The notes under the pieces were generated by a model. It saw only the letters and a list, made by a program, of their open reading frames with translations, ran no database searches and had not been told where the DNA came from. From an uncultured Paracoccaceae bacterium (GTDB lineage: Bacteria; Pseudomonadota; Alphaproteobacteria; Rhodobacterales; Rhodobacteraceae): a DNA stretch of 64,000 nt. Position numbers and translations under genes: made by a program. The first letter of the stretch is position 1, and each line of letters opens with the position of its first letter. The DNA is taken from contig CAKZXZ010000010.1 of NCBI GenBank assembly GCA_937883775.1, forward strand, positions 1 through 64,000. Reading direction: 5' to 3'. Positions 39,483 to 49,540 of the stretch are shown one piece after another.

Positions 39483-41209
39483 TCCGTTTTGATGCAGAAT
39501 GTGCCCGCTGGATTTTGTTTATGGGGACGGCTGTGTTCTCCGCGTTGCCTGCAATTGCACAAGATGTGTCACCTCAGGACTTGCGCGAGTTAGACATGGA
39601 GATACGCAGGCAGGAGCGCGCGCTGGCCACCGCAGCCGAAAGGGCGCGTCGCGAACAGATTGAGGCGCGTGGGCGGTCGGACGTTCCTGCCATTGCCCAA
39701 CCGGATGCCTTTGCGCCGCCGCCTGGTGGCCCGTGCTTTGAGATCAAGAACATTATCTTAAGCGGGTTTGATCCCTTCGATGCCCCGCCCGATGGGTATC
39801 GTGATCTTGCCGGAAGCTGCGCCTCTGCAGCGGATATCGGGGCCGCTTTGAATGCTATCAACACCCATTATCAGCAAGCGGGATATATCACGACACGGGC
39901 TTACGTGCCTCAGCAGGACGTGGCGGATGGGTCGCTTGAAATCACAATCGTCCCGGGGCGGTTGGAAGGGTATGTCTATGCCGATGGCAGCCCCGCCGAT
40001 GCGCGCATCAAGGCGGCCTTTCCAACTGGGCGTGGTGATCTGTTGTCCTTGCGCGATCTGGAGCAGGGGTTGGAAAATCTCAACGCGCCGCGGTCAACCA
40101 ATAGCCGGTTTGAGCTGGTTCCGGGTGAGGTCGCTGGCGGGTCGTTTGTTCAGGTCGATCTGCAACAGGAGCAACCCTGGCGTCTGGGCTTTGATCTGGA
40201 CAATTCGGGCTTTGAGACCACCGGTGAGATCAAGGGGACGGCCCGTTTGGGTTTCGACAATGTGTTGGGTCTGAATGACACGCTCAGCCTGCGCACGACC
40301 TTGGTTGCGTTCGAGGAGCGTGACGAGAAATACTTAGATAGCCTGTCGCTGAACTGGAATGTTCCGTTCGGATACTGGTCCTTTGGGCTAGGGGCGGGTA
40401 CGAGCCGCTACTCCTATGTGTTGTCCGGTATCAATCAGTATTACACGGTCGAAGGCCAATCGCGTTACACGACGTTGTCCGCCGAGCGTTTGCTTATGCG
40501 CAACCAGACAACGCGGGTTTACGGCTATGGCGATCTGGATGTCCTGCGCACGCGCACGTTCATTGATGACTTCGAAATAGAGACCCAGCGTCGCAACCTG
40601 ACCGTCGCCTCCCTTGGGCTGCGTGGTGATCGCCGTATGGGCGGGGGGCGGCTGAGATGGGATATCAGCACGCGTTTCGGCCTTGGGGCATTCGACGCCT
40701 ATGTGATCGATGGCAGTTCCGTTGATCCGCAATTTCAGCTTGTCCAGGGTCGGTTGGATTACGCGCGCCCTTTGGGCGAGAGCGGCGTTACTTACAATGC
40801 CTCGCTCTTTGCCCAGCATTCCAATGATGTTCTGCCTGGCAGTGAGCAGATCAGCATCGGCAGCTGGTCCACCGTGCGCGGGTTTCATGAAGACAGCATG
40901 TATGGGGATAGCGGGATTTACCTGCGCAACACTTTGGCTTGGGATACAGAGCTGATCCCTGCCATGAATCTTCGCCTGAATGCTGGGCTTGATATTGGAT
41001 ATATCGAGCCGTCAGATCTGCGCCGCTGGTCTCAGGATCATATCGCTGGCGTCAGCCTCGGTGCAGATATACTGTTGCAGGAAAACACTTTTCTATCTTT
41101 GCAAATCGCCCGCGCTTTAAGTCGCCCAGACAAGAGCCAACCCAATGAACAGCCTGCGTTCGAAGAGGACCAAGTTGTTGGGTACGTCAAATTGCAGGTG
41201 GAGTTCTAG
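39479..41209 (+). CDS. TpsB-family outer-membrane transporter (ShlB/FhaC/HecB) for two-partner secretion
   Basis: CFEIKNIILSGFDPFDAP...YVPQQDVADGSLEITIVPGRLEGYVY (POTRA_2); LRNTLAWD; C-terminal KLQVEF. Confidence 0.92.
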   Translation: MIRFDAECARWILFMGTAVFSALPAIAQDVSPQDLRELDMEIRRQERALATAAERARREQIEARGRSDVPAIAQPDAFAPPPGGPCFEIKNIILSGFDPFDAPPDGYRDLAGSCASAADIGAALNAINTHYQQAGYITTRAYVPQQDVADGSLEITIVPGRLEGYVYADGSPADARIKAAFPTGRGDLLSLRDLEQGLENLNAPRSTNSRFELVPGEVAGGSFVQVDLQQEQPWRLGFDLDNSGFETTGEIKGTARLGFDNVLGLNDTLSLRTTLVAFEERDEKYLDSLSLNWNVPFGYWSFGLGAGTSRYSYVLSGINQYYTVEGQSRYTTLSAERLLMRNQTTRVYGYGDLDVLRTRTFIDDFEIETQRRNLTVASLGLRGDRRMGGGRLRWDISTRFGLGAFDAYVIDGSSVDPQFQLVQGRLDYARPLGESGVTYNASLFAQHSNDVLPGSEQISIGSWSTVRGFHEDSMYGDSGIYLRNTLAWDTELIPAMNLRLNAGLDIGYIEPSDLRRWSQDHIAGVSLGADILLQENTFLSLQIARALSRPDKSQPNEQPAFEEDQVVGYVKLQVEF

Positions 41210-41212
41210 AAG

Positions 41213-44200
41213 ATGCGGAACCCAGTCAAGCCACGCCACACCGCCGTGTCGAATAGATTTCACTCTCTTGTATCTGTCGTCTTGATCGGTGTTCTGGCCG
41301 TTCAGCCCGCTCTGCTGTCTGCACAGACGATTACTCAAGCCGGTGGGCAAATCGGATCTGGCTCCCATGTGGATGCGGCCGCCAATGGGACGCCGGTTCT
41401 CAACATTGGCAAACCGAATAGCGCGGGGGTCAGTCATGATATCTATACGGGCTTCAAGGCTGACGATCTGATCTTGAACAACGCGGCGACCAGCACCAAC
41501 ACGCGCCTGGGCGGTTGGATCGAGGGCAACCCGAACCTGCGGCCAGGCAAGGAAGCCGATGTCTGGATTGGTGAGGTGGTCGGCGGCAATCAGACCCAGT
41601 TGAACGGCATCCTCGAAGTGGGTGGCAAGACGATGGATGTCGTTCTGGCCAACGAGTTTGGGATCACCTGCAATGGGTGCGGGTTTGTGAATACGGGCCG
41701 GACCACATTGACCACCGGCAAGCCGGTCTTTGCGGGCAACGGCGGGCTGGACGGATTCGACGTCCGTCAGGGCGCAGTTATCATCGGGGCAAATGGCCTG
41801 AACCCCGAAAGCCGCTTGGCATTTGCGGACACGTCCCGCGTGGACGTAATTGGGCGGGCTGCGGTTCTTTATGGCAAGATGCGCGCCGAAGAAGTTGGGA
41901 TCGTGACTGGGGCCAATAAGGTGGATTACGACTGGTCCTATAACCCTGAAACGGGTCAGGTTACGGGTGTAACCGAGCAGTCTGGCGTAGGCCCTGCACC
42001 AGCCTTGGCCGTCGATGTCGCCGCCTTGGGTGGCATGTATGCCAACGCGATCCGCATGGTAGCGACCGAAGACGGTGTTGGCGTTCGCATGAACGGCGAG
42101 ATGGCGTCATCGACGGACATATCGCTGCGCGCGGACGGACAATTGTCGATGGGCGCGCCCTCTGCAGGGTCCACGCCACTTATCAAAGCACGGAAAAACG
42201 TCAAAATCCGCAATCACGGGCCTTTGCTTTTAGAAGGGATCATCGCGTCCGAGACAGGGGCAGATGTTGATATCCGCACTGATCAAGGAGATCTGGTCTT
42301 CACCGGCGAAGTTGCAGGCGGTGCGGTCACGCTTGAAGCTGCGGGTTTGAGCACCATTGCAGGAGCGTTGGTGGCGCGCCAATCCCTTCGGATTGCATCA
42401 AAAACAAGCGATGTCGTCATGGATCAGGCGGCACGAATTGCTGCTGAAGCGACCGAGGTTCAAGCCGCCAAAGATGTGATACTTGATGCGACAGTTGGTG
42501 TGAACAATGGCTTTCGTATAACCGCTGGAGACGAGCTTCGGACCGGGGCACTGTCTAGCCTCAGCGGGGCTAACCTCACATTTCGTGCGGATCAGGTGAC
42601 GCTGGCGGGGATCGCCACTGGTTCAACTAGGCTTGCCGTTGAAGCGTTCTCTGGCGCTCTTGAGAATACTGGTACACTGTCGGGCCGCAACATCGCGTTG
42701 ACCGGGCCGACTGTAAAAAATACCGGAACGGTGTTGGCATTTGATCAGGCTCAGGTCACAACGTCCGTCGGCGCCCTTGAGAATACAGGCACTTTGGGGG
42801 CCGGCGATGACCTAAATCTGTCCGCCGCCATGCAATTGCAGAACAAAGGTGTGCTGCGCGGAGGTAAGATTGACTTTGAGAGCGTCACCGCGCTGGAGTT
42901 CGATGCCACCTCAACCATTACCGGTGATACGCTGCGCTTTGTTGCGCCGACGATCCATAACGCCGGAACACTTGCCGCTGATAACAGCCTGACGCTTGTC
43001 TCCCGTGTCGGTGATTTGAACAACAAGGGCGTTTTGAGCGGCGACACCGTGGCGTTGGTCTCAAAAATAGACATTGAGAACACAGGTCAGATTGTCGGTC
43101 AGACACAAGCGCAACTTAGCGCAGAAGGCACGGTGCTTAACGCGTCTGCCGGTCGTATCTCGGCGCGCGGTATCGCCCTGCAAGGAACCACCGTCACCAA
43201 TGACGGGGCGTTGAGCGGCACTGTCATTGCCGGTACGGCCACAGGTGTGTTGCGCAATACAGGCCAGATCGCTGCGTCAGGTCTGGTCAAGCTTGACGCT
43301 GCGACGTTGCAGCAATCAGGCACCATCGCCGGCCTCGATGTGGCGTTTGATGCAGCAGACATCGCGAATGACGCCAGCGGCGATGTGCAAGGCACAAGAG
43401 ATGTGGTTCTGACCGCCGCGAACACCTTCACCAACGGCGGTCAGATCCTTGCCAGCGAAGTACTGAATGTCACCAGTGGCGCGGGTGGTTTTACGAATGC
43501 CGGAACGATCAACGGGCGCGTTTTGAATATAGATACGTCCGGGTCTGTCACGATTAATGCGGGCGGGCGTTTGATCGGGCAAACGAGCCTTGATCTGAAA
43601 GCTGGTGCATTGTCCGCAGGCGGAACATCAAGCTTGAAGCAGCTCCGCAGCGGCGGCGTTTTACGTCTGAAATTGCTGAACCAAGGCTTGTCTGTTGGAC
43701 AAGGCGACCAGGTCGTTGCGGGTGGCAACCTGTATCTGGACTTGGGTGGCAACCTGACCTCCCAAGGGCTCATTCAAGCTGCTGGCGATCTGGTTTTGAC
43801 CTCGCAAGGTCATCTGACAAACAATCAGGGTGTGTTCAAATCGGGCGCTGATATGCGGCTGACGGCGGCAGGTGATATCACCAACATCTCTGGTTTGATT
43901 GAGGCGGATGGCAACATGGAGCTGTCGGCCCAGAACGTCGTGAACCGGTATGTGTCTGCGACTGTTGCCAACCTGGATGGCAGCGTCGGGCGCATGGTGG
44001 GTCGACACACCTTCATGGAAACTGTCTGTCGCGACGGCGATTGCGATCTGCGACCAACGTCAAGAGACATCGATCAGACAGTTGGAATGGTCGGCAGTTT
44101 TGCAGCTGGTTGTCCGCTTGCTTCTGGACAGTGCAGCCTGTCCGGTGCGCCAACTCTTGAAGGGGAAGGGACAGTCTATTGGAGCGTTGGTGATGACATT

Positions 44201-47200
44201 ACGACTGTAGGTGCGACCCCTAATATTGTTTCAGGCCAGAACTTGCAGATAACCGGAAACGTCAGAAACCAAGCAGGAGTGTTCTCTGCGCGAGGTGATG
44301 TTAGCGTAACGGCTTCGAGTCTCTTCAACACATCCTACCGAGATACGGTCCGTCGTGCGTCGGCCGATTACATCAGTCGAGATAGAACTTGCGTTGATGC
44401 AGATTTCTGCGGTTTCGCAAATGAAAGAGAGCAAAGATACAGCTTTGAAGACTTCCGCGACCGCGGACCTGCTCCCGGCAACACGACACTTACAGGTAAG
44501 ATCCTTGGCGGTGGCGATGTTTCAATCATTGCTACGACGTCGTCGAGTTCCGGCACCATCGCAGCAGGCTCCTCTCAAACACTTGCGCCTCAGATCACCG
44601 ATCTGTCCGCAGGTGGTGCAAACCTGCCGGCTTTGCAGCTCACGGCTGACCCAGGAGCCGTAACTATCGCTGATCTTGTGGCCGTGCCTGATGTCACACT
44701 CGCAGGGTCGGTGGCCAACCTGACAGTTGTTCAACCGCAGTTAAGCGCAACGCCAAGCATTGCAACTCTGATCGGAAAAGGTCAAAGCACCTTTGATGAG
44801 ACCGATCCTGGTTTTGCCGATTACGCGAGCTTCCTGACCGCCATTTACACAAGTGATCTGCAGCTGCTGCAACGCCAGAGCGATGTGGTTGTGCAGCAAG
44901 AGATCACAAGCGATCCTGGCCCCAGCTTCTCGTTTGGAGACCGCACGCTTGGCCTGCAAGACCTTGTCGATCTCTATGACGGCGCGGCGGGTGTTCAGGT
45001 TCCTGAGCGGCTTTTGTTGACGCCCGAACTTTTGGCGCTGGCCTTGCAAGGCAACAGTGCTGCCCAACCGGAGCTCGCCCCCGTTTCGCCACGCGGGCCC
45101 CCATCCGGCAACCTGTCGATTACAGCGTTCAGCATCATTGGCAGCGGCGGGCAGTTCACGGCAAACGGCGGAAACGTGACTTTAGAAGCGCTTGGGCCGA
45201 TCAGCCTGTCGGGAACAGCGCTGGATGGCATCGATATCCGCATTGTAGCCGGAACGGACTTTACCGGCCGTGGGCTCTTGATAAATGCCGTCAATGATCT
45301 GTCTATAACCGCAGTTCAAGGCGATGTCGAATTGCTCGAAATTGTTGAGGATTACCAAACATTCGCGCGACGCGGCACAGGTATAGAAACGGGCACACGC
45401 GTGACGCAGACCGCTTTGAATGTCGGCGGTGATCTGACAATCCAAAGCGGTCGTGACACGATACTCTCTGCTGTCACTGCGCAGATTGGCGGAGATACGA
45501 CCCTTACCGCAGGCCGTGATCTATCCATTTTGGCAGCGCAAGAGTTTTTCGAGGAAAAGGGTCGGTCTGGCAGTAAGCGATATGAGAAGACTGCCGTCAT
45601 GTCGATCGTCTCAGATCTGAACACCAGTGGCGGTCTGATCGCAACTGCCGGACGGAATGCAACGCTTGTTGGCGCGCAGATTGCGGCAGGGAGAGATACA
45701 AGTATCACGGCCGGGCGGGATCTGGTTCTGGCCGCCGCGCAGGATGTTGAACAGGGTTCGTCTCGTTCCAAGAAAAGCGGCTTTCTTAGCAGCAAGACCA
45801 CCACCGAGTCCTATCTCAACATCACCAATCGGGGTGTCTCGATCACTTCTGGTGGCGATATCGCGCTACAGGCCGATACTGGTGATCTGACCACCGCCGG
45901 GTCTCGCTTTAACGCGCGTGGTGGCGATGTTGCGCTGACCGCGACCCAGGGCGATGTTCTTGTCGGCAGCTACACCGATACACGCCAGCGCAGCAAAACC
46001 GTTAAGAAGAGCATCCTTGGCGGTCTGCTTGGGGGCACCGATCACAAGACCCGCATCGATCAGATTGGCAGCGGAACCGATGCCTTGGCTGCGCTCGATC
46101 TGTCAGTTGTCTCCGGTGCAAATACAACGCTGATCGGCGCGCAATTGGAGGCCGGGCAACGCCTAAGCATCCGTACAGGGGGCGATCTGTCGGTGCAAGG
46201 CGCGCTCAGCAGCACCCGCAAAGACCGATATAGCAACAATAGCGGCCTCGTCGTGTCGACCACGATCACCGAACGCAGTTTCCGCGAAGCCGTTGCCCTG
46301 ACCTCTCTTTTGGCAGGCGGCGCGCTTGATCTGGACGTAGGCGGCCGCACCGAACTGGTCCTCTACGCGCTGGAAGGCACCGATGCGCCGCGACCAGAGG
46401 ACGTCTATCCGCAAGAGCTTCTCGCCCTGCAGGGGTTGAGCTTGCTGAACCAAGAACTGGCAGATGAGTACTTCTACGAGAAAGAAACCACGCTCAGCCC
46501 AGCCTTCAAAGCCCTTGTGGCTGTCGCATTGTCCTCAACCGGGGTTGGGGCACAGATGGGGGCGTCTTTGTTGGGTACCGTCAGCCCCGGAGCGGTCTCC
46601 ACGGCCTTTACTGTAAACGCCAGCGGTATCGTGTCCGTTGCCCAAGGTAGCGCCCTTGGAGCAGCCTCCACAGCCTTTGCGTCCAGCCTTGCGCTCGACA
46701 CGCTGGATGCGGTCGTCTCTGGCAATTTCGATGTCGCCGATATCCTCGAAAGCGCTGTGTTCTCCGGCGCGACGGCGGGGCTAACGTCCGGTATCAATAT
46801 TGAGGATCTTGGCATTGAGCTAGGCAGATCTGGTGGCGACATCATCGCCGGCTTTGGCAGCGGTCAGTTTACGATCGAAGGGCTGCTGGACAGCACGCTG
46901 GATGGTGTCATCACGTCTGGTCTCAGCTCTGCCGTCTATGGCACGGATTTCGGCGAGGGCCTGCTGTCCTCCGTGGTCACCTATGTCGCGGACGGAATCG
47001 CGGGCGGGGCCATTGAGGAGGTTGCGGATGTCTACGGGCATGACCGCTCCAGCCTCGAAAAGCTCGTCGCCAAAGCCACGATCAATTGCATCGCCGCCGA
47101 GGCCAAAGGGGCCAGTTGTGGTGCGGGCGCGCTAGGCAGCCTCGTCACGGAGCTGATGACCGCGCAGGCCGGGAAGAACGGCCCCCTGACCGGCGATGAT

Positions 47201-48115
47201 CTCACGCGGCTTGAGCAGGATATCGAGTTGGTCGCAGCACTTGCCGGCTACTTTGCCTCCGGCGGCGAGGCGGTGAATGTGAATGCCGCGGTGCGCGCCG
47301 CCGAGCTGGATGTTGATAACAACTGGGTCTGGCTGGTCGTCCGCGGCGGTCTGTTTGCCTGGAGCGTCTATGAGGTTGCCGAGGCGGGCGTTGCATTGGA
47401 CGCGATGTTTGACCGGATGTCGGCGGATGGCACGCTCAGCGCGGCGGAGGCGCAAGAGCTGCAAGAGGCGGCCGCAGCGGTTGGCATCACGATTGCCTTT
47501 GAAGTGACGGCGGGCAAGGTAGTCGAGGGTCTGCGGATCGCAAGCATCGCGGGCGATTTCTCGGTCGCGGTGGCAAAGCGACTGGGCCTCGACAAAACGC
47601 TGGCCGATCTGAATGCGAAGTTTGGACTGGTGGGGACTTCGAATAGGGGAGCGGACGGGTTCTATGATCCGCAAAAGTGGCGTCAGAACTATGATGACTT
47701 CTATAGTGGCAATGTGACCTCGACGACTGTACCACCGTATAGCGCCAAGAATGTGCAACTGGCCGGTCAGCGCCATCCCGAGACGGGCGTTGTATTTGAT
47801 CAGAGAGGTTTCCCAATATTTGATAACTACTCTGCGTATGACACCCGATTTACGGGGGTTGATTTCCAAAACGCCAACTACCAGACGCAGATGCGCATGG
47901 CGACGAGAGACTTGAGAAGCCAGATTTTGGCGAATCCCCAACTGCGGTCACAATTCAACGGTGCTCAATTGAGTGCCATCCAAAGCGGGAATGCCAAGAT
48001 TCCTGACTTCACATGGCATCATCACCAAGACCAAGGGAGAATGCAGTTGGTTCGTGAAAATATTCATAGACGGACGGGACATATCGGTGGTGAAGCTATG
48101 TCTGGAGGGCAATAA
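41213..48115 (+). CDS. TpsA / CdiA-like filamentous hemagglutinin exoprotein with C-terminal WHH-type HNH/Endo VII nuclease
   Basis: TPS domain (NPNL, NEFGITCNGCGFVNTGRTTLTTG), hemagglutinin repeats, pre-toxin DVDNN at ~47309-47323, C-terminal PDFTWHHHQDQGRMQLVRENIHRRTGHIGG. Confidence 0.95.
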   Translation: MRNPVKPRHTAVSNRFHSLVSVVLIGVLAVQPALLSAQTITQAGGQIGSGSHVDAAANGTPVLNIGKPNSAGVSHDIYTGFKADDLILNNAATSTNTRLGGWIEGNPNLRPGKEADVWIGEVVGGNQTQLNGILEVGGKTMDVVLANEFGITCNGCGFVNTGRTTLTTGKPVFAGNGGLDGFDVRQGAVIIGANGLNPESRLAFADTSRVDVIGRAAVLYGKMRAEEVGIVTGANKVDYDWSYNPETGQVTGVTEQSGVGPAPALAVDVAALGGMYANAIRMVATEDGVGVRMNGEMASSTDISLRADGQLSMGAPSAGSTPLIKARKNVKIRNHGPLLLEGIIASETGADVDIRTDQGDLVFTGEVAGGAVTLEAAGLSTIAGALVARQSLRIASKTSDVVMDQAARIAAEATEVQAAKDVILDATVGVNNGFRITAGDELRTGALSSLSGANLTFRADQVTLAGIATGSTRLAVEAFSGALENTGTLSGRNIALTGPTVKNTGTVLAFDQAQVTTSVGALENTGTLGAGDDLNLSAAMQLQNKGVLRGGKIDFESVTALEFDATSTITGDTLRFVAPTIHNAGTLAADNSLTLVSRVGDLNNKGVLSGDTVALVSKIDIENTGQIVGQTQAQLSAEGTVLNASAGRISARGIALQGTTVTNDGALSGTVIAGTATGVLRNTGQIAASGLVKLDAATLQQSGTIAGLDVAFDAADIANDASGDVQGTRDVVLTAANTFTNGGQILASEVLNVTSGAGGFTNAGTINGRVLNIDTSGSVTINAGGRLIGQTSLDLKAGALSAGGTSSLKQLRSGGVLRLKLLNQGLSVGQGDQVVAGGNLYLDLGGNLTSQGLIQAAGDLVLTSQGHLTNNQGVFKSGADMRLTAAGDITNISGLIEADGNMELSAQNVVNRYVSATVANLDGSVGRMVGRHTFMETVCRDGDCDLRPTSRDIDQTVGMVGSFAAGCPLASGQCSLSGAPTLEGEGTVYWSVGDDITTVGATPNIVSGQNLQITGNVRNQAGVFSARGDVSVTASSLFNTSYRDTVRRASADYISRDRTCVDADFCGFANEREQRYSFEDFRDRGPAPGNTTLTGKILGGGDVSIIATTSSSSGTIAAGSSQTLAPQITDLSAGGANLPALQLTADPGAVTIADLVAVPDVTLAGSVANLTVVQPQLSATPSIATLIGKGQSTFDETDPGFADYASFLTAIYTSDLQLLQRQSDVVVQQEITSDPGPSFSFGDRTLGLQDLVDLYDGAAGVQVPERLLLTPELLALALQGNSAAQPELAPVSPRGPPSGNLSITAFSIIGSGGQFTANGGNVTLEALGPISLSGTALDGIDIRIVAGTDFTGRGLLINAVNDLSITAVQGDVELLEIVEDYQTFARRGTGIETGTRVTQTALNVGGDLTIQSGRDTILSAVTAQIGGDTTLTAGRDLSILAAQEFFEEKGRSGSKRYEKTAVMSIVSDLNTSGGLIATAGRNATLVGAQIAAGRDTSITAGRDLVLAAAQDVEQGSSRSKKSGFLSSKTTTESYLNITNRGVSITSGGDIALQADTGDLTTAGSRFNARGGDVALTATQGDVLVGSYTDTRQRSKTVKKSILGGLLGGTDHKTRIDQIGSGTDALAALDLSVVSGANTTLIGAQLEAGQRLSIRTGGDLSVQGALSSTRKDRYSNNSGLVVSTTITERSFREAVALTSLLAGGALDLDVGGRTELVLYALEGTDAPRPEDVYPQELLALQGLSLLNQELADEYFYEKETTLSPAFKALVAVALSSTGVGAQMGASLLGTVSPGAVSTAFTVNASGIVSVAQGSALGAASTAFASSLALDTLDAVVSGNFDVADILESAVFSGATAGLTSGINIEDLGIELGRSGGDIIAGFGSGQFTIEGLLDSTLDGVITSGLSSAVYGTDFGEGLLSSVVTYVADGIAGGAIEEVADVYGHDRSSLEKLVAKATINCIAAEAKGASCGAGALGSLVTELMTAQAGKNGPLTGDDLTRLEQDIELVAALAGYFASGGEAVNVNAAVRAAELDVDNNWVWLVVRGGLFAWSVYEVAEAGVALDAMFDRMSADGTLSAAEAQELQEAAAAVGITIAFEVTAGKVVEGLRIASIAGDFSVAVAKRLGLDKTLADLNAKFGLVGTSNRGADGFYDPQKWRQNYDDFYSGNVTSTTVPPYSAKNVQLAGQRHPETGVVFDQRGFPIFDNYSAYDTRFTGVDFQNANYQTQMRMATRDLRSQILANPQLRSQFNGAQLSAIQSGNAKIPDFTWHHHQDQGRMQLVRENIHRRTGHIGGEAMSGGQ

Positions 48116-48519
48116 TGAGCGCCAATCTTCGGCTGACAAAAAACGATAGTGCAGATATTGCGTTCGTTGAAAATTGTTTGATGTCGGGTGCGATCAGTCA
48201 GGATGAACTTCGTCAATGGTTGTACCATGTGATCGAGAGTATCGATGACATTCCCACGTATGTCTTTGATCTGCTGGATACTGAGGACCTTAGAGAAATG
48301 TTCCGTGGAGCTAATGGGCCAATTGGTTTTTTTACATCGAGTGATTTAAGTGATGCTGAGAGCGATGCTGTCACGGGGATAGCCTACAAGCGAGGGCATT
48401 GTGATCGTCCACTGAGGTATGATGTTTACATTGAGCGTGATGCAGCCTTTGAAGCCCTTGCGCGAAATCTACACATCGAAAAACGCTTCCGTGAGACGTT
48501 CCCGTTTATTGAGTTTTGA
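48115..48519 (+). CDS. Putative cognate immunity protein for the WHH nuclease
   Basis: 134 aa, ATG overlaps the tpsA stop codon by 1 nt; acidic; position conserved for CDI immunity genes. Confidence 0.75.
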   Translation: MSANLRLTKNDSADIAFVENCLMSGAISQDELRQWLYHVIESIDDIPTYVFDLLDTEDLREMFRGANGPIGFFTSSDLSDAESDAVTGIAYKRGHCDRPLRYDVYIERDAAFEALARNLHIEKRFRETFPFIEF

Positions 48520-48597
48520 ACATTGCTCTCACTCCGCCGCTTCTGTCTCTCGTTCGACATATCTAGGCACAGGGATGGCGCAGAATTTGCTGCCTGA

Positions 48598-49533
48598 GTG
48601 GCTGTTTATGATTTGGCAGGCTACCGGAAGCGCTTGGAATTGGTCGCGGCCGTTGCCGGATACTTCGCGTCGGGTGGCGATCCAGAGAACGTCTTTGCCA
48701 CCGCTGATGCCGCCCTTCTGGATTATGACAATAACTTCCTCCCGCTCATCATCGCGGCGGCTGTGGCGGCCTACACGGCGTATGAGGGGGGTGGCAATCC
48801 GGTCGAGGGCCTTCGGGTTCTGGGGCGCGGCGAAAGCGCATTGCAAGTGCTGGCGGCTCAGGGTTTTGAGGAGGCACTCGCTTTCTCTTCCCGCGAGTTT
48901 CCTGAGCTGACAGCCGCCACGCTTGAAGCCGCCGAGGCCGCCGGTGAATTGGCCAATCTCGGCTTCAGCTATGTCGATGAGGCAACAGGCAACACCATCA
49001 GCGGCACGTGGAATGAACTGCCCCTTGAGACGCGTGATGTGATTAAGGGTGGTGCGGTTTTTGTCAGCATCGTGGTTCCCGCTGGGGCCGGGCCAAAGAT
49101 CGCTGCAAAGTTGCGGGTGAGAGCTACAAATAGTGGACGTTCACCATGGACCCAAGTTTCGAGTGATGCCCGTGCTATTGCGAGAGATATTGAGAATGCC
49201 ACTGGTGTTCCTATTCCTTCAAACCAGCGTAGCCAGCTGGCAAATCAACTGCGGGATGTCGATCATCGAAATCCAGTTTCGGATGCCGATTATGCAAACT
49301 TGCAACGAGAATACCGTCGAAATAGAACGCAAATGATACAAGACTGGGAGGCGAATACTGGGCAAAGTTGGCCGGAAGGTGCTCAGCTTCACCATGTTAT
49401 TACACAAAGATATGGCGGACCAAATCAGTGGTGGAACGCTCATCCAGCGTTACCAAGTGAGCATCAAGGCGGCATACATGGCACTGGTAGTCCAACCCAA
49501 GGCGTCTTTCCAACGCCAGTTCCAAGGCAATAG
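48598..49533 (+). CDS. Displaced (orphan) TpsA/CdiA C-terminal toxin module with HNH/Endo VII-type domain (LHH)
   Basis: ELVAAVAGYFASGGDPENV...LDYDNN matches TpsA pre-toxin ELVAALAGYFASGGEAVNV...LDVDNN; C-terminal QLHHVITQRYGGPNQWWNAHPALPSEHQGGIHGTGSP. Confidence 0.85.
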   Translation: MAVYDLAGYRKRLELVAAVAGYFASGGDPENVFATADAALLDYDNNFLPLIIAAAVAAYTAYEGGGNPVEGLRVLGRGESALQVLAAQGFEEALAFSSREFPELTAATLEAAEAAGELANLGFSYVDEATGNTISGTWNELPLETRDVIKGGAVFVSIVVPAGAGPKIAAKLRVRATNSGRSPWTQVSSDARAIARDIENATGVPIPSNQRSQLANQLRDVDHRNPVSDADYANLQREYRRNRTQMIQDWEANTGQSWPEGAQLHHVITQRYGGPNQWWNAHPALPSEHQGGIHGTGSPTQGVFPTPVPRQ

Positions 49534-49540
49534 GTGATGA

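Noticed and set aside
47132-47941. 269-aa minus-strand ORF within tpsA
   Set aside because: Antisense to the convincing TpsA pre-toxin/toxin region.
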